A stretch of DNA of 64,000 bases. Source: Liopterus haemorrhoidalis. Lineage: Eukaryota > Arthropoda > Insecta > Coleoptera > Dytiscidae. Both the position numbers and the translations under genes were made by a program. The notes beneath the pieces were generated by a model. The model was not told where the DNA came from. It did not search any database and worked only from the letters and a program-made list of their open reading frames with translations. This document shows, piece after piece, positions 1-10,715 of the stretch. Location of the stretch: positions 15,221,575-15,285,574 of the forward strand of contig OZ020616.1 of NCBI GenBank assembly GCA_963971575.1, in the 5' to 3' direction. Each line of letters starts with the position of its first letter. The first letter of the stretch is position 1.

Positions 1-2
1 AA

Positions 3-368
3 GAGTTTCATAATTTACTCAGTAATTTATCTGTGGGTGATTCTGTCGTGTTAACAGGTTACATCTTCTTGACACGTTTTGAAGTTGGTCTTTTGTATCT
101 TTTAATGTCTTGTTTTGTATTGGTAGATTATTTTGAAGATGGTGTTATCATTTTAACAAATTGTACAGGTAATGTCACGAAATTATTAGACCAATTTAAA
201 CAAGTTGAGGCGAGTTTGGATAATGTTAAGACTTTGAACAATGGTTTGACGTTGTCAGTATTAACTGTTGTTAGGTCTAACTATATATTTAAAGAACATT
301 TACAAAGAGAACTGAAAAGATACAATCGAACAACTATTAATTTTAGTTTGAAATATTTAACGTGCTAG
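3..368 (+). CDS. C-terminal fragment of a protein, possibly CMTR2-like cap methyltransferase
   Basis: The reading frame is already open at base 3 and runs to a TAG at 366-368, so this is the 3' end of a gene that begins outside the window. The visible 121 residues start around SNLSVGDSVVLTGY and continue FLTRFEVGLLYLL. A strand-turn followed by VGLLYLL and a 'VIILTNCTGN' stretch recalls the C-terminal, catalytically inactive Rossmann-fold domain of FtsJ-type cap-2 methyltransferases (CMTR2), but I recognise this from general shape only. The composition is that of a real soluble protein, with no repeats or stops, and base use is less AT-extreme than the flanks. A candidate AATAAA lies about 255 bp downstream (near 621). 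The assignment to a family is tentative; the statement that it is a coding 3' end is firmer. Confidence 0.5.
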   Translation, partial: EFHNLLSNLSVGDSVVLTGYIFLTRFEVGLLYLLMSCFVLVDYFEDGVIILTNCTGNVTKLLDQFKQVEASLDNVKTLNNGLTLSVLTVVRSNYIFKEHLQRELKRYNRTTINFSLKYLTC

Positions 369-673
369 TTCTAGGATTTAGATATTTGTTTTATAGGAAT
401 ATTAATTATAAGAATAGTTTAAACCAGTAATGTGCAACCTTATTCCTTCGGCAGGCCGTTTATAAGAATTATTCTATACCTACGGGCCATAATATCTTTT
501 TATGTAAAAATTCAATTAAAAATACTATACTCTATTTTTTTTTAAAGAACGAAGTAGATGGCGCTGCGAGCGCGGCCGTTTTCACACTGTATCAAATTAA
601 AGTTTATAATTTGAACTTAAATAAATTTTGCGGTTTTTAAAAAAAGTTATAATTTAAATGCATAAAATTGCTA
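369..673. other. 3' flank and fragment of a dispersed repeat
   Basis: No gene is seen. Bases about 535-655 (phrase 'gaacgaagtagatggcgctgc' followed by AT-rich sequence) recur in inverted orientation at about 43010-43135, so this is a copy of an uncharacterised dispersed repeat. Confidence 0.5.
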
Positions 674-1353
674 TAAGCTGTTTACTTTTGTAAGGACAAA
701 CTAGATCTGGTTATTTTGGTTTCTTTTATATTGTATTAGTGACTTTAAATGACATTAAAAAAATTTCCTTGCGCTGTAAATCAGACTTCAAATTTGTTTG
801 GTTATAAGCTATTCCACACGTTTAGGCGGAATTAGATTTTGCAATCTAGCTACTTTCATCATTTAAATCGTATTTTTTGGTCGTTTTGTTTAAGCTTTGT
901 AAATCATACTTACAATGAACATTTTTTGGTTAAGGTTAATATCATTTTGAAATGTAATTTTCTTTATGTTTTGATTTTTTGTGTCATTCTTAATATAAAT
1001 TTCCCATTTATTATTTTTTTTTATCATTAAAATATCTAAAAAAGGATTTTATTTTTGACATATTTCATTCGTTTCCATGGTTTCACTGTTGGATTTTTAA
1101 ATATTCATCTGCTAACGTCAAAAATGAAATAACCCAAGCAAGGTCCCTTCTCGTGACAACCTAAAAGAACGAAATTCCCATTTAGTTCCGCCTAAACGTT
1201 TGGAATAGCCTGTATGATCATTATAATTAAGATATAATTTTTTATTGACATGTCAAATTGACATTTTTTAATACCAACATGACATACAATTTCAAAGGTG
1301 CAAACTATTGAAATCAAATTTTTCTCTTAGTTTGTCCTTACAAAATTGAACTT
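674..1353. mobile_element. MITE family B copy, interrupted by a family A MITE
   Basis: The ends read ATAAGCTGTTTACTTTTGTA at the left and the inverted equivalent (cttacaaaattgaac) at the right. The same sequence recurs near 34.7, 39.9, 57.3 and 58.4 kb. The interior is split by the family A element at 809-1213; joining the two flanks restores the order seen in the uninterrupted copy at 39909-40205. Confidence 0.75.
809..1213. mobile_element. Family A MITE (TA-flanked type), diverged copy 1
   Basis: Diverged member of a roughly 405-bp family with inverted termini related to CAGTCTGTTCCAAACGG and an inner block GGAACTA. The interior is shared with copies at 24.4, 25.2, 36.5, 52.6, 57.4 and 58.0 kb. 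Here the terminus has drifted to 'tattccacacgtttaggcgg' on the left and 'gtttggaatagcctgta' on the right. The ORF at 839-1030 lies wholly in this repeat and is not a gene. Confidence 0.8.
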
Positions 1354-1700
1354 GAACAGTGTTGGTGCTAGCGGGGGGTCTGGGGGGGGGCTTAAAGTTG
1401 CTCTGGCCGCCAGTTGGCCCCCTAGAATTGCTTGGAAAAAAATATTTTTTAGAAGTGAGTACTTTTTTTTAGGTCATTACTTACTGTATTTTCATATGTA
1501 AATGATAAAAAAATATTTCCTGCCCCCCCCCCTCCAAATTTTACTCAAAATTTTTTTGCCCTCCCCCCAGATTTTAAGAGCTCAAAGTTCGAACGACGCC
1601 TGAAGTTTCTTATTGTAAGTGAAAAGTATGTTATCCTTATAGGTTGAGATCGGCCCCAGAAAATGTGTAGGTGGGCCGTGGGATGTGCATTTCTGGTTTA
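1354..1700. repeat. G-run / C-run rich repeat
   Basis: Contains long G and C homopolymers (1373-1390, 1523-1533, 1560-1568), resembling the degenerate 'gggg...cccc' non-autonomous elements seen at 56725-57003 and 11750-11790. No coding potential seen. Confidence 0.4.
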
Positions 1701-1713
1701 AACAGTTGAAATA

Positions 1714-1848
1714 TTGTGGTGCACATATGGTATGCTCCATTTGCATTTCTGTTGGTGCACAAATGGTGTGCACCACATTTATGTTGGTGCACAAATGGTG
1801 TGCACCACATTTTTATTGGTGCACAAAAGTGTGCACCATTGTGCAGAG
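1714..1848. repeat. Minisatellite of self-complementary GGTGCACA...TGTGCACC units
   Basis: Four or five imperfect tandem units of about 32 bp, each containing GGTGCACA and its inverse TGTGCACC separated by a few bases (for example ggtgcacaaatggtgtgcacc). Every unit can therefore form a hairpin. Related units recur at 7360-7435 and 7585-7770. ORFs on both strands here (1582-1794, 1714-1908) are artefacts of the repeat. Confidence 0.8.
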
Positions 1849-2031
1849 CGTTTCAAATTGATTGAACGTCTTGTGACTGAGCAGTGTCCTTATTCTAATA
1901 CAAATTAATTTGGTTGTCGCAAACTATTTCAAATCAAAACCTCGTTCTATTATTCTTGTATGATTATGTAGTTCTGTTCGTTTGTTGTTTATTTGTTATT
2001 CTTTTTGTATCTTGCTGATTTATATTTTTAA

Positions 2032-2300
2032 GAGTTGTCGTGGCTCCGTGGTAGGACGGTTGCCTACTAAGCACAGGGACGTGGGTTCGATTCCCCTCTC
2101 CTTCGATTTTTTATCTTCTGATATTGCGCAGTCAGCTCTGGAGTCGACTCAGCCTCAAGTATTTAATACTTTAAATGAGTGCCTTTTTATACAGGAATAA
2201 TAGGACCAGTTGAAACGTCACACTGACCACTTGGGTTTCGTATCTATGGCCGGTGGTCTAGAAACTGAGAACATACCTTTTCTATCCCAATACGTCTATC
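2032..2300 (+). mobile_element. tRNA-derived SINE
   Basis: The head resembles a tRNA: an A-box-like TGGCTCCGTGG near 2040, then a B box GGTTCGATTCC at about 2086-2096, with the usual pol III spacing. The sequence does not fold into a complete tRNA (no matching acceptor arms) and continues into a non-tRNA body of about 190 bp. I read it as a tRNA-derived SINE rather than a tRNA gene. Confidence 0.6.
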
Positions 2301-4100
2301 TAGGAGTTGGGAACCTATTATTTACTATTTGTTATTAATTTATTTTTATTTTACAAATATTTGATATTTTATATAAATTTTTTAATCCAAAATTTTGTAA
2401 CAATGGTAGGGTGGCCATGGTATATATGGCGCCCCCATGCAAAAGCCAAAACAACGCCCTCCTCTCCACACCCCATCACCTGAAAAAAGGAAAATCACGC
2501 GCCCCATTTCACGGGGCGTTCCCATGCGGTGCTTACCTTGCTTACTGCATCGGACTGTCCCTGTACAGAATATCAGTTTTAATTTGTTCAATAATAAATT
2601 CAAATAATGTCATTTGTATGGTTATTGTCCATTTCAGTTTTCACAGTGTTAACATGGAATAATTAACATTAACTATCGTATTCTGACCAATACTAATAAG
2701 TGAAATGTTTAAACAACTTGTTCATTTTTGTAAATATTTTAAAAATAAAACATTTTTTTCCCAAACTCTTTGTAATCTGATCCTATAAAAATGTTATACT
2801 TCCAAATTTAGAAAAAATATATCCTACCAAATGAGGGGGCTAGAAGTAAAAGGATTTAAGCACATAATTTAAAGTTTCAAGAAAATTAGCTTCAAAGTTA
2901 ATTGCTCTAGGAGAATTTTTTAGTTTTAAGATATATAAAACAGCGAATCTCTCCATCTTAATGGGGTATCCATCAGTATTGTTCTTAGGATCTTGCAGTA
3001 AAATGATTCAAGCCTACTTAAATTGTTTTACCAATAACTGAAATAGCAATTTGTTTTTTCAAGTTCGACAGAGGGTGTTAGTAAAGCGAATTTTGATGAA
3101 ATCCTTTTACTATCTAATAATAATAATGTTTAACTAACGAAATATCTACTTAGCTTAAATTTAGAAAAAATTGCACTTGAATCATTTTGCAGCGAACCGG
3201 TAACGTTAATTTATAACGTACCATTTATTGTCCACTAGGTAGCGAGCCTGTGGTATAATATTACGTCTAATCTCAAACTGAAGTGAGATTACTGACTAAA
3301 GGAGTTCGGGTAGTAGGCGTGAGTGTTATCCAGGGTTCATCATTACGATATGTGCATTAAATGATATGTATTGTTGTACTTACCAACCGACTGAACAGGC
3401 ATCTTGTATTTAAGTTTGGATCTTAAATGTTCACTAAAGTATGTAGGAGTGAATGGTTACACACGTTAAATAAGACGATACGAGTTTTAGTATTAAGTTA
3501 AAAGTTTTATTAAAATATAAAATTACAATTAGTTTTTAAATGTTCAAAAGTATATGAGTTTATGAAATATTGAAAAATAATATGAAATAACCCGAATCGG
3601 TAGCACACCAGAATGTCGAACCAGTTCCTCTAGAACCCCACAAGTTTGATCTTTAAGTTAACCCAGCCGAATACGTTCTGATCCCTTCTCCAGAGAGCTA
3701 GGGGTTTAAATAAACAGTTTGGTAGTATTTCCAAGAAAAACAAAAGGTTTTATCTTTGATCAGGAGGAAGCTGTTCAAAGTTATTAGGCAATAACTTTGA
3801 ATAACAGTCCTCTCGAACAATGAACCATCAAAACATATATTCCTAAAAATACGTGTTTTGGAGTAAAAATCTTAATTTTTATCTGATTATCTGAATATTT
3901 AAAATGTATTCTTTAAATTCCCCTTGTACAAATGCATAAAAACGATTGTAATCTCTTTTCTACGAAATTTCTTTATTCGTGCCTTGCGGCTTTGAATGGA
4001 GTACAGTTCTTACATAAATAACCCATAATTTTTGATATATATAACAAAAATAAAACAAAAATAAATATTTGATACTATTTACAAAAAGAAAAATGAAAAA
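2301..4100. other. Non-coding stretch, nothing recognised
   Basis: AT-rich sequence with only short overlapping ORFs (2382-2603, 2411-2662) on opposite strands and no recognisable protein motif. A local inverted repeat 'taatctcaaactgaagtgagatta' lies at about 3268-3291. No gene supported. Confidence 0.4.
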
Positions 4101-4122
4101 AATATATATATATATATATATA
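4101..4122. repeat. (TA)n microsatellite, probable 3' tail of the adjacent retrotransposon
   Basis: A run of TA dinucleotides lies directly at the 3' end of the minus-strand non-LTR fragment 4123-4860, the same arrangement as at 52895-52911. Confidence 0.6.
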
Positions 4123-4860
4123 CATTTATAAACTTATAACTAAAGTATGCCCTTTTTACTTTTATATTGCACTCTCTTTTTCTCTTCTTTTCTTTAGCAC
4201 CCTTTTCATCCATGTTAACCCGGCTCCCGACTCGTCCAGCAGTTCTTGAATCTTCCTTGGCTCTCTTCCTATTTCTTTACAATTTTTTAGGTGTTCTATC
4301 GTTTCTGCCGCTTCGCCGCACGTTCTACATAATCTCTCGTTTTCTTCTTTCCAATATTTACTTGCCTCTGTCTCGTTTCCACACCTAAATCTTGCTATGG
4401 TTTTCTGTAATTTGTTGCTGTTTTGCAGATATTGTGGCAGCCATTGTGTTTGTATTCTCCCATATTCTTTAAAATACCTAGACTTGCTAATTTTGTTCTG
4501 TTGGTTCTGCAGTTGTACTTCTCTATCTCTTTCTGTTGTTATTTGTTCAATTGCAACTCCGTTCTCCTGCTTTCTTCTTATCTCGTCTGTGCTGTAGCCG
4601 TTTCTCTCGTAATATTTTTTTCTGTCGGTTTTCCAATTTGTTTCTGTATTATTTACTCTTTCTTTCCAGCTTCCTTCAGGATTTCGTTATTGCAGACTTG
4701 AATTTTTTGTTCATATTTTATGGCTCTTATTCCGGTTTTTAGTCTTATTTTGTCTCTCTTTGTTTCCGATAGTAATATATTCTCGTGCTGGTGATTTGTG
4801 AGGGTTGGTTCTTTATTCCAGCGAACTGACCGATTCGTTACAATTTTATTTCTAACCCCC
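4123..4860 (-). pseudogene. 3' fragment of a non-LTR retrotransposon (C-terminal zinc-knuckle region)
   Basis: The minus strand is purine-rich and, read in pieces across frameshifts, encodes a basic C-terminal region. About 4205-4395 gives IARFRCGNETEA, then a YWKEENERLC stretch, then RTCGEAAETIEHLKNC, a Cys/His pattern (CxxC...HxxxxC) typical of the C-terminal end of several insect non-LTR retrotransposon polyproteins. The piece at 4653-4865 is an upstream part with helix-forming basic residues. Multiple frame breaks show it is dead. The plus-strand ORFs over the same interval are shadows. Clade assignment is not possible from this piece. Confidence 0.6.
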
Positions 4861-4879
4861 CTCAAATATAGTCGGTTTC

Positions 4880-5042
4880 TTTGGTTTAAGCGGAACTAGA
4901 TTTTGAATTATAGTAACTTTTAACGATTGCATGAAGCTTTTGATCATTTTGTTTACCAAAAGGCAATTTCAAACTTTAAAAAGTTAGCTCGTGACAAAAA
5001 ATTTAAATTCCATTTGGTTCCGCTTAAACGTTTAGAATAGCC
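4880..5042. mobile_element. Family A2 MITE, interrupted by a hAT element
   Basis: Begins with GTTTAAGCGGAACTAGATTTT and closes with GTTCCGCTTAAACGTTTAGAATAGCC. Similar short elements sit at 18922-19055, 32895-34650 (interrupted) and 60014-60150. Its right terminus was the insertion site of the hAT element 5043-5848, whose duplicated target GAATAGCC is part of this MITE's end. Confidence 0.65.
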
Positions 5043-5149
5043 CAGCGTTTCCCAAAGCGTAGGTCGCGACCCGGCACCGGGTCGCAGAAAAATTTTGCCG
5101 GGTCGCGAAAAAAAAATGTAAAAACACAAAAAAGATTTTTTTTATACAT

Positions 5150-5600
5150 ATTATTTTTTACCGACCGTCAACATATATAAGGGAGGTATTATGATCATAC
5201 CGATTTTGATATTTCGAGATTTCGATGGATCTCCACGAATTGAGGTCCCTACATAACATTTTGACTATTTTTAGCATGATGGCTGTCGGTCTGTCTGTCT
5301 GTCCGTCTGTCTGTCTGTCCGTCTGTGTACACGTGTAGAGCAAATTCGGCTGAAAGGATTTTTATGAAACTTCATATTTAAGCTTCTGCCATCAATGGCA
5401 CGAGTTGATCAACTTTAGGTAAAAATCGGTTGACTAAAAATGGGAGTTTACTCGTGTCGATTTTAAGATTTTTGTGAATAATTCACAACAGAAAATTATT
5501 TCGAAAAAAATTATTGAACAAAAGTTGCTATAAAAGCAATAACTAATAAGTACTTTACGATGGCAGTCGGTCCTGTGGTGGCCACAGCTGATTTTTTTAC
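5150..5600 (+). repeat. Dispersed repeat with (GTCT)n core
   Basis: Shares long blocks with an inverse copy at about 22300-23215: the GTCTGTCTGTCTGTCCGTC core, 'gtacacgtgtagagcaaattcgg', the pieces around 'aaaatgggagtttactcgtg', and 'ggtcctgtggtggccacagctg'. It has no coding potential and its class is unknown to me. Related but more diverged copies lie at 38180-38640 and 43800-44300. Confidence 0.6.
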
Positions 5601-5636
5601 GTCAGTTAATCACTAGAATAGTGTGTATTTGTGCTC

Positions 5637-5725
5637 TTTATTACTATACTATATTCTTTATTACTATACTACTCTTTATTACTATACTATACTCTTTATT
5701 ACTATTTATTACTCTTTATTACAAT
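5637..5725. repeat. CTTTATTACTATACTATA minisatellite
   Basis: Four to five imperfect tandem copies of an about 18-bp CTTTATTACTATACTATA unit inside the hAT element 5043-5848. Confidence 0.8.
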
Positions 5726-6111
5726 AAAGCTACTGCTTTAAAATAAAATTTGTTTTGTAAATAAATGTTTTTTTTTTTCATAAGGTGGGTTGCGAAAAAA
5801 TTTAAAACCTCGTACCGGGTCGCGGTCAAAAAAGTTTGGGAACCGCTGGAATAGCCTATAGGGAAATAAATTTAAGATCCGAACGCCCACGGTGTTCAAT
5901 TTTTAATTACGATAAAGAATATTTTTTGTTATTTTATATGCTACTTAAACATTTGCCTACACTTGTTGATAAAACGGCAAAACAGATTAATAAAATATTG
6001 TAAAAAATATTTATTCCTATTATTTTAACTTAAAACCCGTATAAACACAATTTGGAATATCCTCTATCGAAGTTAAAAATTGACCGTCGTGGCGCTGGGG
6101 ATTCCTATAAT

Positions 6112-6421
6112 CAGAGCCGTAGCAATGTTTTTGGCGCCTTTGGCAAATAAAGTAAATTGATGTCCTCATCACCTCCCAAAATCTAAGTGATGAAAAAAAA
6201 GGTTCACATGTCCCAAAATCCAAGTGATGAGAAAAAAAAAAAGCCCTCACCTCTCAAACTCCAAGTTATGAGCAAAAAAAGGTCCTCGTCTCCCAAAATC
6301 CAAGTGATTAGCAAAAAAAAGGTCCTCACCTTTGCAATGACAAAGTATACACAATGGCGCCCTCATCTAACCTCGCGCCCCTGGCAAATGCTCCGATGCC
6401 AACCCGTTCTTACGGCTCTGG
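6112..6421. mobile_element. Short hAT-type MITE with CCTATAAT duplication
   Basis: Termini CAGAGCCGTA and TACGGCTCTGG, flanked by perfect CCTATAAT copies at 6104-6111 and 6422-6429. The interior is a minisatellite of about 45 bp (unit 'ccaaaatccaagtgatgagaaaaaaa...tcctca') repeated about four times. The ORFs 6020-6250 and 6187-6456 are translations of this repeat and not genes. Confidence 0.85.
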
Positions 6422-6429
6422 CCTATAAT

Positions 6430-7355
6430 AACGTTTTTATACAGAGTGCCATTTGAAAAAACAAATTTATTTCTGCCCTGCAGCCTATCTTTTAAAATAA
6501 GAGACTTCTTGACCATTTATTATGTTGTAGAGACACTATTGGTAACTCAAATTAACGCGTATCCCTCTAGCGGCATTAATGTGAATACCTGAAAAAAGGA
6601 TACTGTCTTTCTTTACACCTGGTTCCGCACGAAATTTTTTGTTTCTTTCGGTTCTTGATCCATTTTTACAATGAGTAAAGTGATAAATTTAAGAAAACAA
6701 GTCTAAATACTTCTTGTAGCATGTATCGTTGTCATTCAAAGAATAAAAAAAATATATTAAATATTGGATGAATTTTATTAGAAAAGTTGTAGAGTTTGGC
6801 AAAGTTTCCTTATCAGTTTTTAGTTCTGCAGTTTAATTTTAAAACCAATGGGGAAAAAAAACGTTAAAAAATTCATGAACGTACGATTTATACTTATGTT
6901 TTGCTACAAGTGAAGAAAATTTTCCCACATGTACAAGAAAATCGTTTCATAATGACTAAACCCTCTGTTATTTCATGTGGATGTTCCGAAAGTGTGCTTT
7001 ATATCTGGAAATCTTTTCGTGTGGAATAAATTCCTAGTTCTCTTTCTATAAAATTTCTAGAGGAATAATAAGTGTAGATTTGTAGTATTCTTTTATTTCG
7101 TATACTTTTTATAATTCAAATTTATTATGAAATACAGCAAGATATAAATTTCACTAAAAACTTATTAGAACCAATATAGTTTACACACATTAACAGATAA
7201 GTATCCTTTTCGTGTCAAATTTTCAGAAAGTAATAGTGGCGCAGTTTCAGTAATTAGTTGCGAATAATATCGTGCCTTGATTTTATGCTACGCCTGCGGC
7301 AAATAAAAAATTTGAACGAAGTGGCATGTTCAATCAATTTGTAACATCATGTATA
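6430..7355. other. Non-coding AT-rich stretch
   Basis: No ORF, TIR pair or tRNA-like element recognised. Confidence 0.4.
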
Positions 7356-7359
7356 ATAT

Positions 7360-7775
7360 TGTACACCACAATTTTGTTAGCGTTCATATAGTGAGCACCA
7401 TTTGCATTTCAATTGGTGAACGAATGGTGTACACCTAGCCTGACAGACTATATAAAAAAGGGTCCTCGCCTCCAAAATTCAAGTGATTAGCAAAAAAAAT
7501 GTCCATCTCCAAAGTACAAACACGGAGATTTTATAACAAAACCCGGAGCCCTGAGACTCTGGCCGGAAATCCTGAGACCAGGTCACCCTGTGTACACCAC
7601 ACTTTGTTAATACTATTGTTGTAAATTGTACGATAAGTATTGTGCACCACATTTTTTGGTGCACATATCAAATTTTTTTGTCATTAAAAGATCAGTAAAA
7701 AAATAAATTATTTCTGTTGGTGCATGAATGGTGTGCACCATATATCTGCTGGTGCACAAAGGATGTGCACCATTG
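7360..7775. repeat. Second GTGCACC hairpin-minisatellite cluster
   Basis: Partial units of the same self-complementary repeat as 1714-1848 (for example ggtgcacaaaggatgtgcacc near 7750), interrupted at about 7441-7590 by a piece of the 'caagtgattagcaaaaaaa' minisatellite found in 6112-6421. Confidence 0.65.
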
Positions 7776-7779
7776 TACG

Positions 7780-8790
7780 ATAAATATTTCTTAATCCTTT
7801 CTCTACGAAGGGCTGGCAGCGGAACATTTAACGGGATAGTGCTTCAGAAGTTTACAGTTTGCCTCGACCAAAACTTTTTTCTACGGCAGTGTCTATCTGA
7901 AAAGGTATTGTAGAGTAGTTGATCGATAGTAGATTGCGTTTATCCCTAATATGTTTCATGGATGATGACTGAAGTCGGCAATGGTAGCGAAAGGATTATG
8001 AATTATATAATTCCAAAATATCACTTTTAGAAGTTGTCGAAATATATTTTATAATTATTAAAAAAGAGATTTTGATATAAAATATACAATAGCATTCGTA
8101 GACATGTACAGTTTATGCAAATATATAAAAATATGTCGAATTATAATCGAATTATGGAAATACAGGGTGATTTTAAAGTCTTGTTATTATGCAATACATG
8201 AGTAATTTTATGTACCGTTACAAAATATGTTAGGTTATGTTGGTGTAATGATCTTTTAATTGCTTAAATTTGTTTCCAAAAATTAATAATAAATTGTCAA
8301 TGAGTATAAATTACTACATCTTACGTTTGTAATGGTTTTGTAAAATATAAATTTGAAATAAGTTTGATAGTTCATTTTTAGTTCCATTTTTATGCGTAAG
8401 ATGTAGGGGTTTCGTTAACGTCGTGTATTTTAAGCTAAAATTTTTACTATGGTTTATTATTAATTTTTACTGACATTGCGATTTCCCGTTGTGTCATAAC
8501 AAGACTTAAAGACACTCCGTAGTGTTTATGCGAATATATAAATATATATGTCGAACAGAAATCGAAATATGAAAATATATTCTCGAAATAAATGATCCAA
8601 AGAATTGTATTTTATTAATTGTATGCACCAAATACAGATCTCAAAATAATAGAGGGTTCGAGGTGACTGAAAATTTGCTTTTGGAAATTGTGGTATATAT
8701 TACACAAGAAATGATAGACTCGAGTTATTGTTAACTCGAGTTAAAATGATATGTTTTTATGTTGTTTTGACTCGTGTTAGATATACGAGC
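7780..8790. other. Non-coding stretch with an imperfect inverted pair
   Basis: No coding ORF. Two similar pieces 'tttatgcaaatatataaaaatatgtcgaa' (8112) and 'tttatgcgaatatataaatatatatgtcgaac' (8525) are direct repeats about 415 bp apart, and 'gtcttgttattatg' (8178) is inverted at 8496 ('cataacaagacttaaa'). This suggests an old inverted-repeat element around 8160-8510. Confidence 0.4.
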
Positions 8791-9004
8791 CCTGTCTACT
8801 ATCAGTTGGCCCAGCTACAAAATTTTTATTTATTGCTGTTCAATTAACAGAATGCGAATAGCTTATGAAATCTAGGTAATATTTTATTTTCAATTAAACA
8901 TTTTAGAGATTTACGATTAATATTTACAACTATTAAAGTAAATTAATAAGAAAAAAATAATATTTCCATTGCAAAGCCATTAACTTGGAAACCCATTTCA
9001 GAAG

Positions 9005-9823
9005 TTACCACTGGGTAACGACCCCTTTCATTTTTATAACGGCATTAATTCTTTTAGGCATAGTATCTACAAGGTCTTGACATTGTCGAGAAGTAAAATT
9101 ATCCCATATTTCCTGAAACTTTAGTCTTAATTCTGGAATTGTTCTAGCCGGTGTTATACGCAATCGTTTTTTCATTTCGTGCCAAAGTGTCTCGATGGGG
9201 GATAAGTCTGGGCTACTTGAAACCCACTCTAAAAGTGGAATAGAATGATCACGGAACCATTTCAAAGATTTTTTTGACGTATGGCAAGCGGCTCCATCTT
9301 GTTGAAAAATAAAATCCTCCCCAGAGATTAATGCATGTTCCATAGTTGGCAACAGAGACTCCTCTAAAATACTTAAATATTTGGCTGTGTTAACAATGCC
9401 ATCGATAAAGTGAAGTTTTCCTACACCTCTTGCAGACATTGAACCCCACACCATGACAGATGCTGGAAATTTCACCTTCCTCTTCAAGCAATCGGGATGA
9501 TATGCTTCATGTTTCTGACGAACAACTCTGCTCCGGTTGTCCCCTACACAGACTTCAAACATAGACTCATCGCTCCATTGCACGCTGTTTTCACAATTCC
9601 ATATTTTATGTTCTTTTGCCCATTTCAACCTGTTTTTCTTTTGCTTAGACGTCAACAATGGTTTTTCCTTGGCCTAAGAAAGTTTTATAAATTTCTGTAA
9701 ATATACATTTAAGAATCCGATTAAAAAAATATTACCTTATAGGTTCCAAATCCTAATTTTTTAGCTTCCTTGTGACATGTAGACCTTGAAACACGTCTTC
9801 CAACAACATCGCTTCACAGTAAA
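9005..9823 (-). pseudogene. Tc1-like transposase (DD34E), nearly complete catalytic domain
   Basis: The minus-strand product is a Tc1/mariner DDE transposase that would cut and join element ends. Exon 9005-9673 contains all three catalytic positions: D in QWSDES, D in FQQDGAACHT, and E in DLSPIETLW, with exactly 34 residues between the last two, giving DD34E. An upstream piece (9736-9820, CHKEAKKLGFGTYK) is separated by a 62-bp GT-AG intron at 9674-9735; removing it joins GTYK to AKEKPLLTSKQ in frame. The N-terminal DNA-binding part of this copy is missing, replaced by the tail of the other copy, so it is called a pseudogene. The catalytic exon itself has no stop. Confidence 0.85.
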
Positions 9824-10715
9824 TTCTTAATTCTGGAATTGTTCTAGCCGGTGTGTAAGTCTGGGCTACTAGCAACCCACTCTAAAAGTGGAATAGAATG
9901 ATCACGGAACCATTTCAAAGATTTTTTTGACGTATGGCAAGCGGCTCCATCTTGTTGAAAAATAAAATCCTCCCCAGAGATTAATGCATGTTCCATAGTT
10001 GGCAACAGAGACTCCTCTAAAATACTTAAATATTTGGCTGTGTTAACAATGCCATCGATAAAGTGAAGTTTTCCTACACCTCTTGCAGACATTGAACCCC
10101 ACACCATGACAGATGCTGGAAATTTCACCTTCCTTTTCAAGCAATCGGGATGATATGCTTCATGTTTCTGACGAACAACTCTGCTCCGGTTGTCCCCTAC
10201 ACAGACCTCAAACATAGACTCACAATTCCATATATTATGTTCTCTTGCCCATTTCAACCTGTTTTTCTTTTGCTTAGACGTCAACAATGGTTTTTCCTTA
10301 GCCTAAGAATGTTTTATACATTTCTGTAAATATACATTTAAGAGTCCGATTAAAAAAATATTACTTTATAGGTTCCAAATCCTAATTTTTTAGCTTCCTT
10401 ATGACATGTAGACCTTGAAACACGTCTTCCAACAACATCGCTCCACAGTACACTCAATTGACTGTAGTTAGCACGTATGTTATCCTTAATAATTCTTTTC
10501 AATGCACGTTTGTCATTGTCCGTCAGTGTAGTTTTCTTCACGTACTGGGGCTTTGGGGCAACTGAACCACTTGTTTTGTACAATTTTACAATATTTCTAA
10601 TACCGTATCTTTACAAACCTAATAATTTTCCGATTTCGGAATTGGTTTTTCCTGTTTTTGCTAAGTTCACAATGATTAACCGAATTTTTTCATCAATAGC
10701 TTTGCCTCTGCCCAT
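9824..10715 (-). pseudogene. Second Tc1-like transposase copy, N-terminal half plus truncated catalytic domain
   Basis: The natural ATG at 10715 starts MGRGKAIDEKIRLIIVNLAK, the first helix-turn-helix of a Tc1 DNA-binding domain. An in-frame TAA interrupts it after EIGKLLGL. The second part (10366-10583) reads KTSGSVAPKPQYVKK onward to GTYK. A 62-bp intron (10303-10364) then leads into a catalytic region ending at 9844. Two lesions are visible beside the stop. The stretch NSVQWSDE is deleted, removing the first catalytic Asp, and an internal deletion after SSPDL removes the Glu segment. It is about 95% identical to the downstream copy where they overlap. Confidence 0.85.

Larger units (their letters stand above)
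5043..5848. mobile_element. Non-autonomous hAT element with GAATAGCC duplication
   Basis: Inverted termini CAGCGTTTCCCAAA and TTTGGGAACCGCTG, followed inward by 'cgggtcgcg' motifs on both sides. The element is bounded by a perfect 8-bp direct repeat GAATAGCC at 5035-5042 and 5849-5856. Terminal CAG...CTG and 8-bp duplications are hAT hallmarks. It has no transposase ORF. It carries a nested copy of the 'gtctgtctg' dispersed repeat (about 5150-5600) and an 18-bp minisatellite (5640-5725). Confidence 0.9.

Noticed and set aside
2036..2110. Possible tRNA gene (good B box)
   Set aside because: Acceptor and anticodon stems do not pair and the sequence continues into a SINE-like body.
4167..4742. 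Overlapping plus-strand ORFs rich in L, F, S
   Set aside because: Shadows of the purine-rich minus-strand retrotransposon fragment; no membrane-protein signature beyond composition.
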